DNA from: Kushneria phyllosphaerae
GTDB lineage: Bacteria; Pseudomonadota; Gammaproteobacteria; Pseudomonadales; Halomonadaceae
NCBI RefSeq assembly: GCF_900312995.1
Contig: NZ_ONZI01000004.1
Span: forward strand, 310,001 to 374,000
Length of the DNA: 64,000 nucleotides
Direction: 5' to 3'
Shown: one piece after another, positions 18,308-28,067 of the stretch
Position numbering within the stretch: position 1 is the first letter of the stretch
Layout: the number at the start of each line of letters is the position of its first letter
The notes under the pieces: generated by a model
Database searches by the model: none
What the model was told of the DNA's origin: nothing
The model's input: the letters and a program-made list of their open reading frames with translations, nothing else
Position numbers and translations under genes: made by a program

Positions 18308-18598
18308 TCAGGCACTGGCATCCTTGGGTGGCCGACCACGACGCTTTCTTGGCTGCTCGTTGCCCACCAGATCATTAACGGATAACCCGGCGTCCGTCAT
18401 GGCCGCGCGAATTTCAGCAAGCTTTTGTTCCTTGCTGGCTTCTTCCTGCCGGCGTCTTTGTTCTTCTTCCTGCTTTTGAGTCATGACCTCATCAATGATT
18501 TCGGACAGTTTGCTCAACTGCTCCATGCTCAATTGACGCGCTGCAGCCCTGGCCACATTCTTGTTGCGGGCAATCTTTTCCAGCGTCTCTGTCGACAT
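18308..18598 (-). CDS. H-NS-like oligomerisation protein with C-terminal AT-hook
   Basis: This 96-residue protein resembles the N-terminal half of H-NS: a helical dimerisation region, LSKLSEIIDEVMTQKQEEEQ (about 29-48), then KLAEIRAAMTDAGLSVNDLV, which parallels [21 protein letters not shown] of E. coli H-NS. Instead of the normal C-terminal DNA-binding domain it ends in PRKRRGRPPKDASA, an AT-hook-type RGRP core. The ATG at 18598 has GGAG 8 bp upstream; a GTG at 18607 is less well placed. It may act as a partner or modulator of full-length H-NS/MvaT. The AT-hook reading is by eye. Confidence 0.78.
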   Translation of the reverse strand: MSTETLEKIARNKNVARAAARQLSMEQLSKLSEIIDEVMTQKQEEEQRRRQEEASKEQKLAEIRAAMTDAGLSVNDLVGNEQPRKRRGRPPKDASA

Positions 18599-18676
18599 AT
18601 CCAGCACTCCAAATAAAAGACATATGCCTCGAGTAGTATATACCCTGAAAAAGGGTTAGCAATTATTCACCATAAA

Positions 18677-18705
18677 GAAAAGGGCCAACATGTGTTGGCC
18701 CTTTT
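18677..18705. terminator. Terminator downstream of moaA
   Basis: A perfect inverted repeat AGGGCCAACA/TGTTGGCCCT with flanking A and T runs lies 19 bp past the moaA stop. The minus strand reads through the stem into TTTTCTTT, so it ends the upp-moa operon. It may also serve in the plus direction. Confidence 0.88.
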
Positions 18706-18723
18706 TCAGCAAAACAGAATCCC

Positions 18724-19713
18724 CTAGCCCCCTGTCATGTTCATGAACCTGACAATCTGAACATCTCCATCGGTCGTGAAATGATGGCGATGTGGCTTGA
18801 GAGACATGGAGTCGCGAATTTTCTGTTTCAGCGGTTCAATTTCGCCCGGGTACTGCCGAATGACGGCCCGTAAATCCGTGGAGTGCTCATTACCAAGGCA
18901 CAATAACAACCTGCCTTCACAGGTCACGCGCACCCTGTTACAGCTATCACAGAAGTTATGGCTATGCGGGGAAATGAACCCGATCCGGGAATTGCTATCA
19001 GCCATGCGATAATAGCGCGAAGGCCCGCCCGAGTTTTCCGCAGAATGAAGCAGCGGATATCGGGTTTCAATCATTGAGCGCACTTCATCGCTGGAACAGA
19101 AGGTTTCCTGACGCGAGTGCTCTGAAACGTTCCCCAACGGCATTTCTTCGATAAAGCTGATATCGACTTCTTTATCGCGAGCGAAATCGACCAGATCCAG
19201 TATCTCATCATCATTTCGCCCCTTGAGGATCACGGCATTCAGCTTGATACGCTCAAAGCCTGCCTCTTTTGCAGCCCGAATACCGTCGATGACCTTATCG
19301 AGATTACCGGTCCGGGTAAGCTCCCTGAATCGCTCGGGGTTCAGGGAATCAAGACTGATATTAAGTCTTTGCATGCCTGATTGGCGCAGTGACGACGCAT
19401 AGCGTCTCAGCTGTGCGCCATTGGTGGTCATGGTAAAGTCGCGAAGACCTTCCAGCCTACCTATGTTGCTCACCAGCTCATCAATATTGCGACGGACCAG
19501 CGGCTCCCCACCGGTCAAACGAATCTTTTCCACGCCCAGCTCGGTAAATGCTCTCGCCACAAGCGAGAGCTCCTCGATCGACAGCACCTGATCACGCGGA
19601 AGAAACGTCATCTCTTCACCCATGCAATAGACACAGCGAAAATCACAGCGGTCCGTTACAGAGATGCGCACATATTTGATACGACGATCAAAATCATCAA
19701 TCAATTCACTCAT
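18724..19713 (-). CDS. moaA: GTP 3',8-cyclase MoaA (molybdopterin biosynthesis)
   Basis: This is a 329-residue radical-SAM enzyme. The N-terminal cluster motif is C23-x3-C27-x2-C30 ([10 protein letters not shown]). The C-terminal [4Fe-4S] site is seen in [18 protein letters not shown]. The protein ends in the conserved Gly-Gly (NMTGG) that reaches into the active site in MoaA. It converts GTP to 3',8-cyclo-GTP, the first step of molybdenum cofactor synthesis. It is the last gene of the operon and overlaps moaE by 4 bp (ATGA). A separate MoaC activity lies upstream in the same operon. Confidence 0.96.
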   Translation of the reverse strand: MSELIDDFDRRIKYVRISVTDRCDFRCVYCMGEEMTFLPRDQVLSIEELSLVARAFTELGVEKIRLTGGEPLVRRNIDELVSNIGRLEGLRDFTMTTNGAQLRRYASSLRQSGMQRLNISLDSLNPERFRELTRTGNLDKVIDGIRAAKEAGFERIKLNAVILKGRNDDEILDLVDFARDKEVDISFIEEMPLGNVSEHSRQETFCSSDEVRSMIETRYPLLHSAENSGGPSRYYRMADSNSRIGFISPHSHNFCDSCNRVRVTCEGRLLLCLGNEHSTDLRAVIRQYPGEIEPLKQKIRDSMSLKPHRHHFTTDGDVQIVRFMNMTGG

Positions 19714-20162
19714 TGCTGCTCCCAGCGCTTCAACGACGCCAGATCGCTTTCACGCTCGCTGACCCAGTAATCCCCACTGCGGGTATGTTCTTTTTTCCAG
19801 AAGGGAGCACTGGTCTTTAAAAAATCCATGATAAAAGCGCAGGCTTCAAAGGCGGCATGGCGATGCGGTGTACTCACAAGCACTGCCACAATATCGTCTC
19901 CAGGGGTCATGTAACCGATACGATGAACGATAATCACATCATTGACCTGCCAGCGACTGCGTGCACGCTCGACAACGCTCTCCAGCGCCCTTTCGGTCAT
20001 GCCAGGGTAATGCTCAAGCGTCAGCGCCGTGACTTCCGGCGATTCATTGAAGTCTCGTACACGGCCGACAAAACTGACCACGGCGCCGGTTGCATGCCCA
20101 CCCTGTGAAAGACGCTTGTGAAGATTACCAATATCGAAGGGTTCGTACTGTATCGTAATCAT
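19710..20162 (-). CDS. moaE: Molybdopterin synthase large subunit MoaE
   Basis: This 150-residue protein starts [12 protein letters not shown] and contains [14 protein letters not shown], the MoaE N-terminal motif. [22 protein letters not shown] and [12 protein letters not shown] carry the catalytic lysines. MoaE pairs with thiocarboxylated MoaD to add the dithiolene sulfurs to cPMP. The frame is open 50 codons further upstream, but ATG 20162 follows AAAGGA and gives the conserved start. It lies between moaCD (22 bp gap) and moaA (4-bp overlap). Confidence 0.95.
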   Translation of the reverse strand: MITIQYEPFDIGNLHKRLSQGGHATGAVVSFVGRVRDFNESPEVTALTLEHYPGMTERALESVVERARSRWQVNDVIIVHRIGYMTPGDDIVAVLVSTPHRHAAFEACAFIMDFLKTSAPFWKKEHTRSGDYWVSERESDLASLKRWEQQ

Positions 20163-20184
20163 GCATCCTTTCTGACGATCATGA

Positions 20185-20988
20185 TCAGCCTCCGGTAACG
20201 GGCGGGAAAAAGGCAACCTCATCGCCGGGATTGATCGTGACATCTCCCTGCACCATGTCATGGTTGACCGCACAGAGTAAGCGAGGCTGATCAAGCACCT
20301 GAGGTGCCTCAACCTGCGACCTTATCCACTCCTTTAATCCCATCAGTGTAGGAGACGATAGATGCCCTGGTAAAACACTCAATTTTTCGATGCCAAGCCG
20401 CTCTCTTAACTCGGCAAAGAAACGTATTTCAACAGGCCTTTCATTCGTGTTATCTAACGTATTCAGCGCTGCGGTCTCAGCCGTTACCGATTCATTGACG
20501 TCCATTGCCGAGGGTGCCTTTCTCTCCCAGACGCCTGACTGTCCACCGCTTTTGCGATCAAGGCGCACATCCATGATTTCCATGCCACGATCCACGGCTT
20601 TGCACATGTCATAAAGTGTCAGGCAGGCCACCGAGACCGCCGTGAGCGCCTCCATCTCGACTCCGGTACGCCCTTCCAGACGGCAAAAGGCGGTCACTCG
20701 CACACAGTGATTGGCGGTATCGAGTTCAAAATCCACTGCCACCTTTGAAAGCATCAGCGCATGACACAGCGGAATCAGTTCGTGCGTACGCTTGGCCGCC
20801 TGAATGCCGGCAATACGTGCCGTCGCCAGAACATCCCCCTTGGGCATGTCACCCTCGGCGAGAAGTTTCAATGTTTCGGGCTGCATGACGATACGACCGG
20901 TGGCGACAGCTTCACGGTGGCTGCTTTGCTTGTCCGATACATCGACCATGCTGGCCTCGCCCCTTTCATTAAGGTGGGTCAAGGTCAT
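20185..20988 (-). CDS. MoaC-MoaD fusion: cPMP synthase plus molybdopterin synthase small subunit
   Basis: This is one uninterrupted 267-residue frame. Residues 1-165 are MoaC, with K50, H76, D127 and K130 at the positions of the E. coli catalytic set K51/H77/D128/K131, and [29 protein letters not shown] linker (166-185) joins a ubiquitin-like MoaD domain (about 186-267; [15 protein letters not shown]) ending in PPVTGG, the exposed Gly-Gly needed for adenylation and thiocarboxylation. It makes cPMP and then supplies the sulfur carrier for MoaE. The start has GGAG and overlaps the moeA stop by 4 bp. No separate moaC or moaD is in the operon. Confidence 0.92.
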   Translation of the reverse strand: MTLTHLNERGEASMVDVSDKQSSHREAVATGRIVMQPETLKLLAEGDMPKGDVLATARIAGIQAAKRTHELIPLCHALMLSKVAVDFELDTANHCVRVTAFCRLEGRTGVEMEALTAVSVACLTLYDMCKAVDRGMEIMDVRLDRKSGGQSGVWERKAPSAMDVNESVTAETAALNTLDNTNERPVEIRFFAELRERLGIEKLSVLPGHLSSPTLMGLKEWIRSQVEAPQVLDQPRLLCAVNHDMVQGDVTINPGDEVAFFPPVTGG

Positions 20989-22220
20989 ATCAATTCTCCA
21001 AGCGGTTGTATGCTCACGGGCGTGCCGGTATCACACTCTGCCAGGCTGGCTGGCAACTCTATAAGACAGTTGGCATCGTAAAGGGAGCTCAGCCGGTGCG
21101 ACCCCTGATCTTTAAGAACACTGACACTGATAACGCCCTGCGCATCGACATGATAGCGGCCTCTTAAAAGATCCAGCCGACCACGACGTCCTTTCAGGGG
21201 CTGTTCACAGATGGCGTACCATTTTACCGGCGCCCAGTGACGCCATCCGCTCAGTTGCCGAAAAAGCGGCTGCACAAACTGCATAAGGGTAATCAACGCG
21301 GCTACGGGGTTACCCGGCAGCCCAAAAAACGGCACCTGCTGGATATGACCAAACGCCATCGGTTTACCGGGTCGCATGGCGACACGCCAGGAGGTTATCT
21401 GCCCGAGCTGCTGAGTGGCCGCACGGATCAGATCTGCCTGACCGGCTGACACACCGCCTGAAGTAATGATCAGGTCAGCCTGTTTGCTGGCACTTGAGAG
21501 CTGGGCAACACTCGCGTCAAGACGGTCAGGTAGTATATCGGTCATGACAATTTCTGCCCCCCACCGCTTTAAACAGGCAGCAAGGCTAGAGGCATTGGCA
21601 TCGAAAAGAGAGGATGTCGTGTCATCTGCAGCGCCGGCACGTCGAAGTTCGTCGCCACTGGAAAAAATAGCCACTCTGGGGCGGCAATGCACCTCGAGGT
21701 ACTCATGGCCGAGTGAGGCTGCCATACCAAGCTGGGCCGGCCCCAACAGGGTACCCGGCTTGAAAACATGATCCCCGATGGCAATTTCTTCACCAGCGTG
21801 GCGAATGTTTTGTCCCGGTCTTACGGCATCGGGTCGGAAAAGCTCGACATCCTCTCCACTGGCAACAATATCCTCGGCCATGACGACTGTATCGCACCCG
21901 ACCGGCAGCGGCGCGCCCGTTGTAATCGATACTGCCTCGCCCGGTGCCACAACCCCATCAAAGGGATGCCCAGCCAACGCCTCCCCGACCAGCCTAAAGC
22001 GCGTTCGGCCCTGACCGTTGAAGGCGATACCATCCATCGCAGAGGCGGTATAACGTGGCAGGGGCAGCGTGGCCACCATTGGCTCGGCGAGTATCCGATC
22101 AACAGCGTGTGTCAGCGCTACGCGCTCAAGACCAACTGGCGCCGGTGTAGCCGCCCGGATATGAGCCAGCATCTCGTCAACGTCAAGCAGTGTGTCGCTG
22201 ATCTCAAAACAATCACTCAT
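20985..22220 (-). CDS. moeA: Molybdopterin molybdenumtransferase MoeA
   Basis: This 411-residue protein has domain motifs [60 protein letters not shown] and [11 protein letters not shown], all standard for MoeA. It inserts molybdate into adenylylated molybdopterin. The frame is open upstream to 22316, but ATG 22220 follows AGGGG and matches the family start. It overlaps mobB by 8 bp upstream and moaCD by 4 bp downstream. Confidence 0.95.
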   Translation of the reverse strand: MSDCFEISDTLLDVDEMLAHIRAATPAPVGLERVALTHAVDRILAEPMVATLPLPRYTASAMDGIAFNGQGRTRFRLVGEALAGHPFDGVVAPGEAVSITTGAPLPVGCDTVVMAEDIVASGEDVELFRPDAVRPGQNIRHAGEEIAIGDHVFKPGTLLGPAQLGMAASLGHEYLEVHCRPRVAIFSSGDELRRAGAADDTTSSLFDANASSLAACLKRWGAEIVMTDILPDRLDASVAQLSSASKQADLIITSGGVSAGQADLIRAATQQLGQITSWRVAMRPGKPMAFGHIQQVPFFGLPGNPVAALITLMQFVQPLFRQLSGWRHWAPVKWYAICEQPLKGRRGRLDLLRGRYHVDAQGVISVSVLKDQGSHRLSSLYDANCLIELPASLAECDTGTPVSIQPLGELI

Positions 22221-22779
22221 GACGCGGCCCCTGAGCCATGCTCGGCCATCGGACGGGCCAGGCAACCAACCAGTCAAGCAACGCACCGTGATCATCCAGG
22301 TCCAGACGCTCCACATTGGAGGGCAATGTCACCTCATCGGTCGTGGCCACCGCCCGTACCCAGGGATCGTCAAAGGCGCGCAGGGATTTACCCACGGCGT
22401 CACGATAAAGCTCGAGCTTCGGCAGCGGCCACTGTTTGAACCCTTCGATCAATACAAGATCCGGCGACAGCGACAGCACCTGGTCCAGCAGTGTCGCCAG
22501 ACAGGGCTCCTCCTGGCCCGGCGTTTCCATCATCAGTGCAAAACGCTTTCCGGAAGCCACCAGCATCGGTGCCGCCCCCGCCTTTCTTAGACGATGGCTG
22601 TCCTTGCCGGGGATATCGACATCAAAGTCGTGATGGGCATGCTTGATCACAGCCACGTTGAGACCGCGGGCGCGCAAGGCAGGCAGCAGGGCTTCCAGCA
22701 GCGTTGTCTTGCCCGTACCGCTCCAGGCGGCAATGCCCAGAAGCGGGGTTTCGATATCGGAAAGGCTCAGCTGCGTCAT
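22213..22779 (-). CDS. mobB: Molybdopterin-guanine dinucleotide biosynthesis adaptor MobB
   Basis: This 188-residue P-loop GTPase has Walker A GIAAWSGTGKTT at 15-26, then VAVIKHAHHDFDVD, DSHRLRKAGA and LVLIEGFKQWPLPKLELYR, all MobB hallmarks. It binds GTP and assists MobA in making the bis-MGD cofactor for DMSO-reductase-family enzymes. It lies between mobA (73 bp upstream) and moeA (8-bp overlap). Confidence 0.94.
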   Translation of the reverse strand: MTQLSLSDIETPLLGIAAWSGTGKTTLLEALLPALRARGLNVAVIKHAHHDFDVDIPGKDSHRLRKAGAAPMLVASGKRFALMMETPGQEEPCLATLLDQVLSLSPDLVLIEGFKQWPLPKLELYRDAVGKSLRAFDDPWVRAVATTDEVTLPSNVERLDLDDHGALLDWLVAWPVRWPSMAQGPRHE

Positions 22780-22852
22780 GGTCCCTGCCTGAGTAAAACG
22801 ACACGGTTACCGGCCGGCGGTCAGATTAGGCCCCGTATGACCTGTGACATGA

Positions 22853-23434
22853 TCATTGGCCAAAGGCATCCCGGTCATTGGGTGTATTGATGTTGATAAA
22901 GGCCCGGGCATCGTTGAACTGACAGGCCGCATAAGGATGACGGGCATACCACTGATCAATCTTGCGCCCCCCACCAATCAAATACTGTTCCAGATCATCA
23001 ACCAGATCGCGCTTTAAAAGCGCGACCGTGGGATGAGCACGCTCATGATCGCTGGCATGAACAATGTCTACATCAAGGCTTGCCAGGGTCGCCTGAAGTG
23101 AGGCCACAAGTGTCCTGGGCAGTGACGGCGTGTCACACGGCACCATCAGCACCAGTGGTGTTGACGCGGCCTTGAGCGCGGCATGAAACCCCGCCAACGG
23201 CCCGGCGCTGCCCGGAAAAAGATCGGAAATGACGGGATAACCCAGCGCTGCATAGACGTCTTGATGGCGATTGGCATTGATCATGACCTGCGACACCTGT
23301 GGTGTGATCGATGCCAGTACATGGCTGACCAGTGACCGACCGGCAAGCTCGACCAGCCCCTTGTCGACACCACCCATGCGCCGCCCAAGACCGCCTGCCA
23401 GCACCACTCCGGTAATGCATGCCCGGTTATCCAT
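22853..23434 (-). CDS. mobA: Molybdenum cofactor guanylyltransferase MobA
   Basis: This 193-residue nucleotidyltransferase has the signature LAGGLGRRMGGVDKGL at 12-27. VPCDTPSLP corresponds to the metal-binding Asp region, and NINTPND near the C-terminus is typical. It attaches GMP from GTP to Mo-molybdopterin. Its ATG lies 8 bp after the upp stop with AGGGGCG as RBS, so it is co-transcribed with upp. Presence of mobA and mobB implies bis-MGD enzymes elsewhere in the genome; none is in this window. Confidence 0.95.
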   Translation of the reverse strand: MDNRACITGVVLAGGLGRRMGGVDKGLVELAGRSLVSHVLASITPQVSQVMINANRHQDVYAALGYPVISDLFPGSAGPLAGFHAALKAASTPLVLMVPCDTPSLPRTLVASLQATLASLDVDIVHASDHERAHPTVALLKRDLVDDLEQYLIGGGRKIDQWYARHPYAACQFNDARAFININTPNDRDAFGQ

Positions 23435-23442
23435 GATCGCCC

Positions 23443-24072
23443 CTAGCGGGTTCCGAACAGCTTGTCGCCGGCATCACCAAGCCCGGGCACGATATAGCCC
23501 TGACTGTCGAGACCTTCATCGACGGCTGCCGTATAAAGCTCGATTTCGGGATGCGAACGCGAGACACGCGCAATGCCTTCAGGCGTGGCCACCAGTACGA
23601 TGACCTTGATCTGACGGCAGCCCTTGGCCTTGAGCATATCAAGCGTCGCTGCCATGGAACCGCCCGTCGCCAGCATCGGATCAATCACGATTGCCAGACG
23701 CTCGTCCAGATCCTGCACAAATTTTTCGAAATAAGGGACCGGTTCCAGCGTCTCTTCGTTACGGTATAGCCCGACAACACTGATACGCGCACTCGGCAAA
23801 AGCGTGGTGACACCATCAAGCATGCCAAGACCAGCCCGTAGAATCGGCACGACCGTGACCTTTTTGCCCTTGATCTGCTGAACCTTCAGCGGCTTGCCGC
23901 TCCAGCCTTCGATGGTCTCATCACCCAGCTCGAGTCCCTTGGTGGCCTCATAGGTCAAAAGGGTCGACAGCTCGTTGGCCAGCTCGCGAAAGTGCTTGGT
24001 ACTGATCCCTGCACCTCGCAGTAGTCCAAGCTTGTGCTTAACGAGAGGGTGGTCAATGGTATGAACATTCAT
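23443..24072 (-). CDS. upp: Uracil phosphoribosyltransferase
   Basis: This 209-residue enzyme starts [17 protein letters not shown]. It contains [13 protein letters not shown], the PRPP loop [12 protein letters not shown] and the uracil-binding C-terminal region [17 protein letters not shown]. It salvages uracil to UMP. It is the first gene of the minus-strand operon that continues into molybdenum cofactor genes. The ATG lacks a strong Shine-Dalgarno sequence. A leader hairpin lies about 30-56 bp upstream. Confidence 0.96.
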   Translation of the reverse strand: MNVHTIDHPLVKHKLGLLRGAGISTKHFRELANELSTLLTYEATKGLELGDETIEGWSGKPLKVQQIKGKKVTVVPILRAGLGMLDGVTTLLPSARISVVGLYRNEETLEPVPYFEKFVQDLDERLAIVIDPMLATGGSMAATLDMLKAKGCRQIKVIVLVATPEGIARVSRSHPEIELYTAAVDEGLDSQGYIVPGLGDAGDKLFGTR

Positions 24073-24101
24073 GATGGGTATACGGCCTGATAGAAGAATA
24101 T

Positions 24102-24128
24102 CGCTGCCCCTTTATCGTGGGGACAGCG
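24102..24128 (-). promoter_or_regulatory. Structured leader hairpin before upp
   Basis: Arms CGCTGTCCCC and GGGGCAGCG pair with one bulged base around an 8-nt loop, 30 bp upstream of the upp start codon. No T-run follows. It may influence translation or mRNA stability; the function is unknown. Confidence 0.45.
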
Positions 24129-24140
24129 CAAGTGCCCCCT

Positions 24141-24170
24141 ATTCTACTCCGGCGTACACAGACGCGTTAA
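24141..24170 (-). promoter_or_regulatory. Candidate promoter of the upp-moa operon
   Basis: On the minus strand TTAACG (24170-24165) and TAGAAT (24146-24141) are separated by 18 bp, 69 bp before the upp ATG and just ahead of the leader hairpin. Both hexamers are only partial matches to sigma-70 consensus. Confidence 0.35.
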
Positions 24171-24222
24171 GCATCCATGTGCCGACAATAGAGGACATAT
24201 TGACACATTGCCACGACGCCAA

Positions 24223-24924
24223 TTAAACGTCGGGCAGTTGCTCGAGAGGAGGCAGGCGCCAGTCGATGGGTGCCTCGCCCTTTTGCGTTAGAAAGGCATT
24301 GGTCTGCGAGAAGTGATGACAGCCAAAAAAGCCTCGATGCGCGGCCAGCGGTGAAGGATGCGGTGCGTGCAGCACCAGATGCTTCGTTCGATCCACGAAG
24401 GCCGCCTTTTTCTGGGCATAGCTGCCCCAGAGCAGAAACACGACATGCGAGCAGTGTTCGTTGATGACTTCGATGGCACGGTCCGTGAAGGCCTCCCAGC
24501 CCTGCCCGCGATGTGCTGCCGCCTGACCGCGCTCGACGGTCAATACGCTGTTGAGCAACAGGACACCCTGGCGGGCCCAGCTTTCCAGAAACCCATGGTT
24601 GACCGGCTCAAAGGCCACATCATCGCTTTTCAGCTCCTTGTAGATATTGACAAGGGACGGCGGAATAGCCACTTCCGGGCGTACTGAAAAACACAGGCCG
24701 TGCGCCTGGCCCGGGCCGTGATAGGGATCCTGCCCCAGGATAACGACCTTGACGCTTTCCAGTGGCGTCAGCTCAAAGGCACGAAACCAGTGCTCGGAGG
24801 CCGGGTAGATGACCTTGCGCTGATCCTTTTCATGGCGCAAAAAGGCCTTCAGCGCCTGCATGTAGGGCGCATCCACCTCGTCGCCAAGGTAACGATTCCA
24901 GCTCTCGGGCAGCGGCAGGGCCAT
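24223..24924 (-). CDS. ung: Uracil-DNA glycosylase (family 1)
   Basis: This 233-residue protein has the catalytic water-activating motif GQDPYHG at 64-70, [10 protein letters not shown] and [21 protein letters not shown], the DNA-intercalation/His motif. It removes uracil from DNA for base excision repair. The frame continues upstream to 24990, but ATG 24924 gives [16 protein letters not shown], the normal start. It is 2 bp after gpt and so is probably translated from the same message. Confidence 0.96.
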   Translation of the reverse strand: MALPLPESWNRYLGDEVDAPYMQALKAFLRHEKDQRKVIYPASEHWFRAFELTPLESVKVVILGQDPYHGPGQAHGLCFSVRPEVAIPPSLVNIYKELKSDDVAFEPVNHGFLESWARQGVLLLNSVLTVERGQAAAHRGQGWEAFTDRAIEVINEHCSHVVFLLWGSYAQKKAAFVDRTKHLVLHAPHPSPLAAHRGFFGCHHFSQTNAFLTQKGEAPIDWRLPPLEQLPDV

Positions 24925-24926
24925 GA

Positions 24927-25415
24927 TTACTCCTTGCGGGTACGAAGCTGATCCACCAGCGGCTCGACAAAGGAGACGCCCATGTCCCATGGGAACTGGA
25001 TCCAGGTGTCCTGCGCCACTTCCGTCAGGTACTGATCCACCATCGGCCGGCCTTCCGGCTTGGCATAGATGGTCACGAAATGCGCGCGCGGCAGCATTTC
25101 CCGTACCGCCCCGGCCGTCTTGCCGGTATCGACCAGATCATCGACCAGAAGCCAGCCGTCGCCATCGTGGTCGATGCCCTTGAGCACGTTGATGCCGCTT
25201 TGCTCCATGTGCTCATAGCTTTTGATGCAGACCGTATCGATCAGGCGAATATCGAGCTCGCGCGCGATCAGAGCCGCCGGAATCAAACCGCCACGGGTGA
25301 CCGCCACAATGCCCTTGAAATCACGGCCAACAAGCTGATGACACAGCATGCGTACATCGCGGTGCAGGCGATCCCATGAGATCGTGAACTGGTTATGATA
25401 GCGCTCGGTACTCAT
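24927..25415 (-). CDS. gpt: Xanthine-guanine phosphoribosyltransferase
   Basis: This 162-residue enzyme has [17 protein letters not shown], the PRPP loop [13 protein letters not shown] (88-100) and [26 protein letters not shown], which matches E. coli Gpt closely. It salvages guanine, xanthine and hypoxanthine. The ATG at 25415 follows AGGA; an in-frame extension to 25448 is not conserved. It sits between apt and ung; the three form a nucleobase salvage/uracil repair group on one strand. Confidence 0.94.
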   Translation of the reverse strand: MSTERYHNQFTISWDRLHRDVRMLCHQLVGRDFKGIVAVTRGGLIPAALIARELDIRLIDTVCIKSYEHMEQSGINVLKGIDHDGDGWLLVDDLVDTGKTAGAVREMLPRAHFVTIYAKPEGRPMVDQYLTEVAQDTWIQFPWDMGVSFVEPLVDQLRTRKE

Positions 25416-25459
25416 TGAAATATCCTGTGCGTCAGGGGAGACACGCATGTCTGCCCTGC

Positions 25460-26011
25460 CTATTCGTCTTCGGTAAAGGTACAGGCTGAGAAGACGCTGT
25501 AGCCTTCAGCACGAATCATGTCGCCGCCACCCAGTTCGGGAAGATCAATGATGGCGGCGGTTTCAACAATGATGCCGCCACTGCGCTCGATCAGCCGGGC
25601 AGCTGCCAGCATGGTGCCTCCCGTGGCGATCAGGTCATCCACCAGAAGAATCCTGTCGCCCTTCTGGAAGGCATCGGAATGCAGCTCCACGGTCGACTCA
25701 CCGTACTCGAGGCTGTAGGTCTCGCTGATGGTTCGAAAGGGAAGCTTGCCCTTTTTACGCACCGGCACAAAGCTGCAGCCCAGCTCGTAGGCGAGTGGCG
25801 CGCCAATGATAAAGCCACGCGCATCGATCGCCGCAATCGCATCAATATCAAGTTCCTGATATCGATGGACGAAACTGTCGATCAGTTTTCGAAAAGCAGC
25901 ACTGTTTTGCAGCACCGGCGTAATGTCGCGAAAGTTGACACCGGGTTCCGGCCAATCCCTCACGGTACGAATCACCGACTTGATATAGTCGCCGTAAATA
26001 CTTGTCGCCAC
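25460..26011 (-). CDS. apt: Adenine phosphoribosyltransferase
   Basis: This protein of about 183 residues has [34 protein letters not shown] and the PRPP-binding loop [13 protein letters not shown], diagnostic for Apt. It converts adenine and PRPP to AMP. No ATG is suitable: GTG at 26011 has GAGAGA 6 bp upstream, while a TTG at 26017 directly abuts that RBS, so GTG is preferred. It is first in the apt-gpt-ung run. Confidence 0.94.
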   Translation of the reverse strand: MATSIYGDYIKSVIRTVRDWPEPGVNFRDITPVLQNSAAFRKLIDSFVHRYQELDIDAIAAIDARGFIIGAPLAYELGCSFVPVRKKGKLPFRTISETYSLEYGESTVELHSDAFQKGDRILLVDDLIATGGTMLAAARLIERSGGIIVETAAIIDLPELGGGDMIRAEGYSVFSACTFTEDE

Positions 26012-26037
26012 GTTCAATCTCTCGTCGACCCATATGC

Positions 26038-26065
26038 AAAACGACCGGCCATTGCCGGTCGTTTT
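26038..26065. terminator. Terminator between ribE and apt
   Basis: Arms AAAACGACCGGC and GCCGGTCGTTTT form a 12-bp stem with a 4-nt loop. It lies downstream of ribE on the minus strand, ahead of apt. Confidence 0.85.
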
Positions 26066-26137
26066 ATATAAACGGTGAACATTTTACCCAATGGTGCCCG
26101 CGCAAGCGACCCGCACAGGCCACATCGGCATGCAATT

Positions 26138-26746
26138 TCATGCTCTGGTAGCCAGAACACGCTCAACGGTCTCGACAATGGTCTGAGTTTGAGGGTCAAT
26201 TTCGATATTGACGCCCTCACCGATTTCCCGAGTTCCGATCACGGTACGCGCAAGCGTATCGGGAATCAGGTTGACGCAAAACCGGTTGTCCTGCACTTCA
26301 CCGATGGTCAGGCTGATGCCATCGACCCCGATGTACCCCTTGTCGAACAAAAACCTTGCCCACTGCTGCGGCAGCTCGAACCAGAGCCGGCAGTTATTGG
26401 GCGCATCCTCACGGGAGATGAGCGTGGCCATACACATCACATGTCCTGACATGGCGTGGCCACCAACCTCATCCCCCAGCCGCGCAGCCCGCTCCACATT
26501 CACGTAATCTCCAACCTCAAGCACCCCCAGGTTGGTCAGCGCCAGCGTTTCCCGCATGAGATCAAAGCTGACGAGCGACCCTTCAATGCCTGTCACACTC
26601 AGACAGCAGCCGTTATGGGCGACCGACGCGCCGTGGGCCAGCCCCTTCAGCAAGGGTTCGGGCAGGTCAATCACATGACGATTGAGCCCTTCCAGGCGTT
26701 CGATAGCTACCATCCGGGCCATGCCCTGTACGATACCGGTAAACAT
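26138..26746 (-). CDS. ribE: Riboflavin synthase alpha subunit
   Basis: This 202-residue protein has two tandem lumazine-binding domains (about 1-97 and 98-195). It starts with the invariant MFTGIVQG and contains VAHNGCCLSVTG and GYIGVDGISLTIGEV, the paired substrate-binding motifs. The enzyme dismutates two 6,7-dimethyl-8-ribityllumazines to riboflavin. It stands alone with its own terminator; other rib genes are not in the window. No FMN riboswitch was recognised. Confidence 0.95.
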   Translation of the reverse strand: MFTGIVQGMARMVAIERLEGLNRHVIDLPEPLLKGLAHGASVAHNGCCLSVTGIEGSLVSFDLMRETLALTNLGVLEVGDYVNVERAARLGDEVGGHAMSGHVMCMATLISREDAPNNCRLWFELPQQWARFLFDKGYIGVDGISLTIGEVQDNRFCVNLIPDTLARTVIGTREIGEGVNIEIDPQTQTIVETVERVLATRA

Positions 26747-27023
26747 GATGGCCTCTTCGATTGCTAAAAATGACCATATTCGCCTGTTCGGGGCGCGCTG
26801 TCACCCGGCCCTGCCTCATACCCTGCGGGCCCAACCTGCCCCGGCCGGATCGATGCGCTGCCCATATAGCGGCACTATCGGGTACTTATGACGCGTGCGC
26901 GCGCTGGATCAAGTATACTGGCGCGCCTTGTGCCCAGCGCACTTTTCACGACGAACACACTCACCACGTCAGGTACGCGCCCGGTGGTACACGACCCAAC
27001 TGTATTTAAGACATTCCAATCCG

Positions 27024-28067
27024 ATGATTCGACTTGAAAATGTGACCCGAGTGTACGGTCAGGGCGCCAAAGCCGTGACGGCACTCAAGGACGTCAACCT
27101 TGAAGTGGCTGCCGGCAGCATCACTGGTGTCATCGGCGTTTCCGGTGCCGGCAAGAGCACCCTGATTCGATGCGTCAATCTGCTGGAGCGACCTACCCGG
27201 GGGCGAGTATTCGTGGCCGGTCAGGAGCTGACGACCATGAACAAGACTGAGCTGCGAAAGGCGCGTCACGGCATCGGCATGATCTTTCAGCACTTCAATC
27301 TGCTGGAATCACGCACCGTACGAGGCAATATCGGCCTGCCCCTTGAGCTGATCGGCACCCCGCGCCGCGAGATTGATCAACGCATCGACGAACTTCTGGA
27401 ACTGACCGGTCTCAACGAACGGGCCAGCGCCTATCCCGCCGCGCTCTCCGGCGGACAGAAGCAGCGTGTGGCCATTGCCCGGGCACTGGCAAGCAATCCG
27501 CAGGCTCTGCTGTGCGATGAAGCCACCTCGGCGCTCGACCCTCAGACCACCAGCGCCATCCTGGCGCTGTTAAGAGACATCAATCAGCGGCTGGGACTCA
27601 CCATCCTCCTGATTACCCATGAAATGGAAGTGGTCAGAACGATCTGTGATCAGGTCGCCCTGATCAGTGGCGGCGCACTGGTAGAAACGGCCCCGGTAGG
27701 CGATTTCTTCACTCGCCCCGCCACCGAGGAAGGCAGGGTGTTTCTTAACGATTTCCTGCAGCTGGCGCCGTCAAATACGCTTTTACAGCGCATGTCAGAC
27801 AGCTCCAAAGACACCGGCCTGCCGGTCGTACGTCTTGTCTTTCGTGGCCAGGCCCTGTCCAGCGAACTGATGACGCATCTGGAACAGCACTTCGGGATTC
27901 GACTGCGAATCCTGCAGGCGCGCGTTGAAAACATTCAGGGCCGCACTCTGGGGCTGATGATCGCGGAATTCGACGGCGGCCGGGACACGCTGGGCGCCGC
28001 CATGGACCATCTACACACGCTTGACGTTCAAACGGAGGTACTTGGCCATGTCCAGCGCCATGATTGA
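27024..28067 (+). CDS. metN: Methionine ABC transporter ATP-binding protein MetN
   Basis: This 347-residue protein has Walker [10 protein letters not shown] (38-46), signature [16 protein letters not shown], Walker [14 protein letters not shown] and a C-terminal NIL regulatory domain (about 265-347) that binds methionine and inhibits transport. The frame is open upstream to 26895, but ATG 27024 ([14 protein letters not shown]) is the family start. It overlaps metI by 20 bp. With MetI and MetQ it imports D/L-methionine. A TATACT at 26914-26919 may be its -10; no convincing -35 was seen. Confidence 0.95.
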   Translation: MIRLENVTRVYGQGAKAVTALKDVNLEVAAGSITGVIGVSGAGKSTLIRCVNLLERPTRGRVFVAGQELTTMNKTELRKARHGIGMIFQHFNLLESRTVRGNIGLPLELIGTPRREIDQRIDELLELTGLNERASAYPAALSGGQKQRVAIARALASNPQALLCDEATSALDPQTTSAILALLRDINQRLGLTILLITHEMEVVRTICDQVALISGGALVETAPVGDFFTRPATEEGRVFLNDFLQLAPSNTLLQRMSDSSKDTGLPVVRLVFRGQALSSELMTHLEQHFGIRLRILQARVENIQGRTLGLMIAEFDGGRDTLGAAMDHLHTLDVQTEVLGHVQRHD

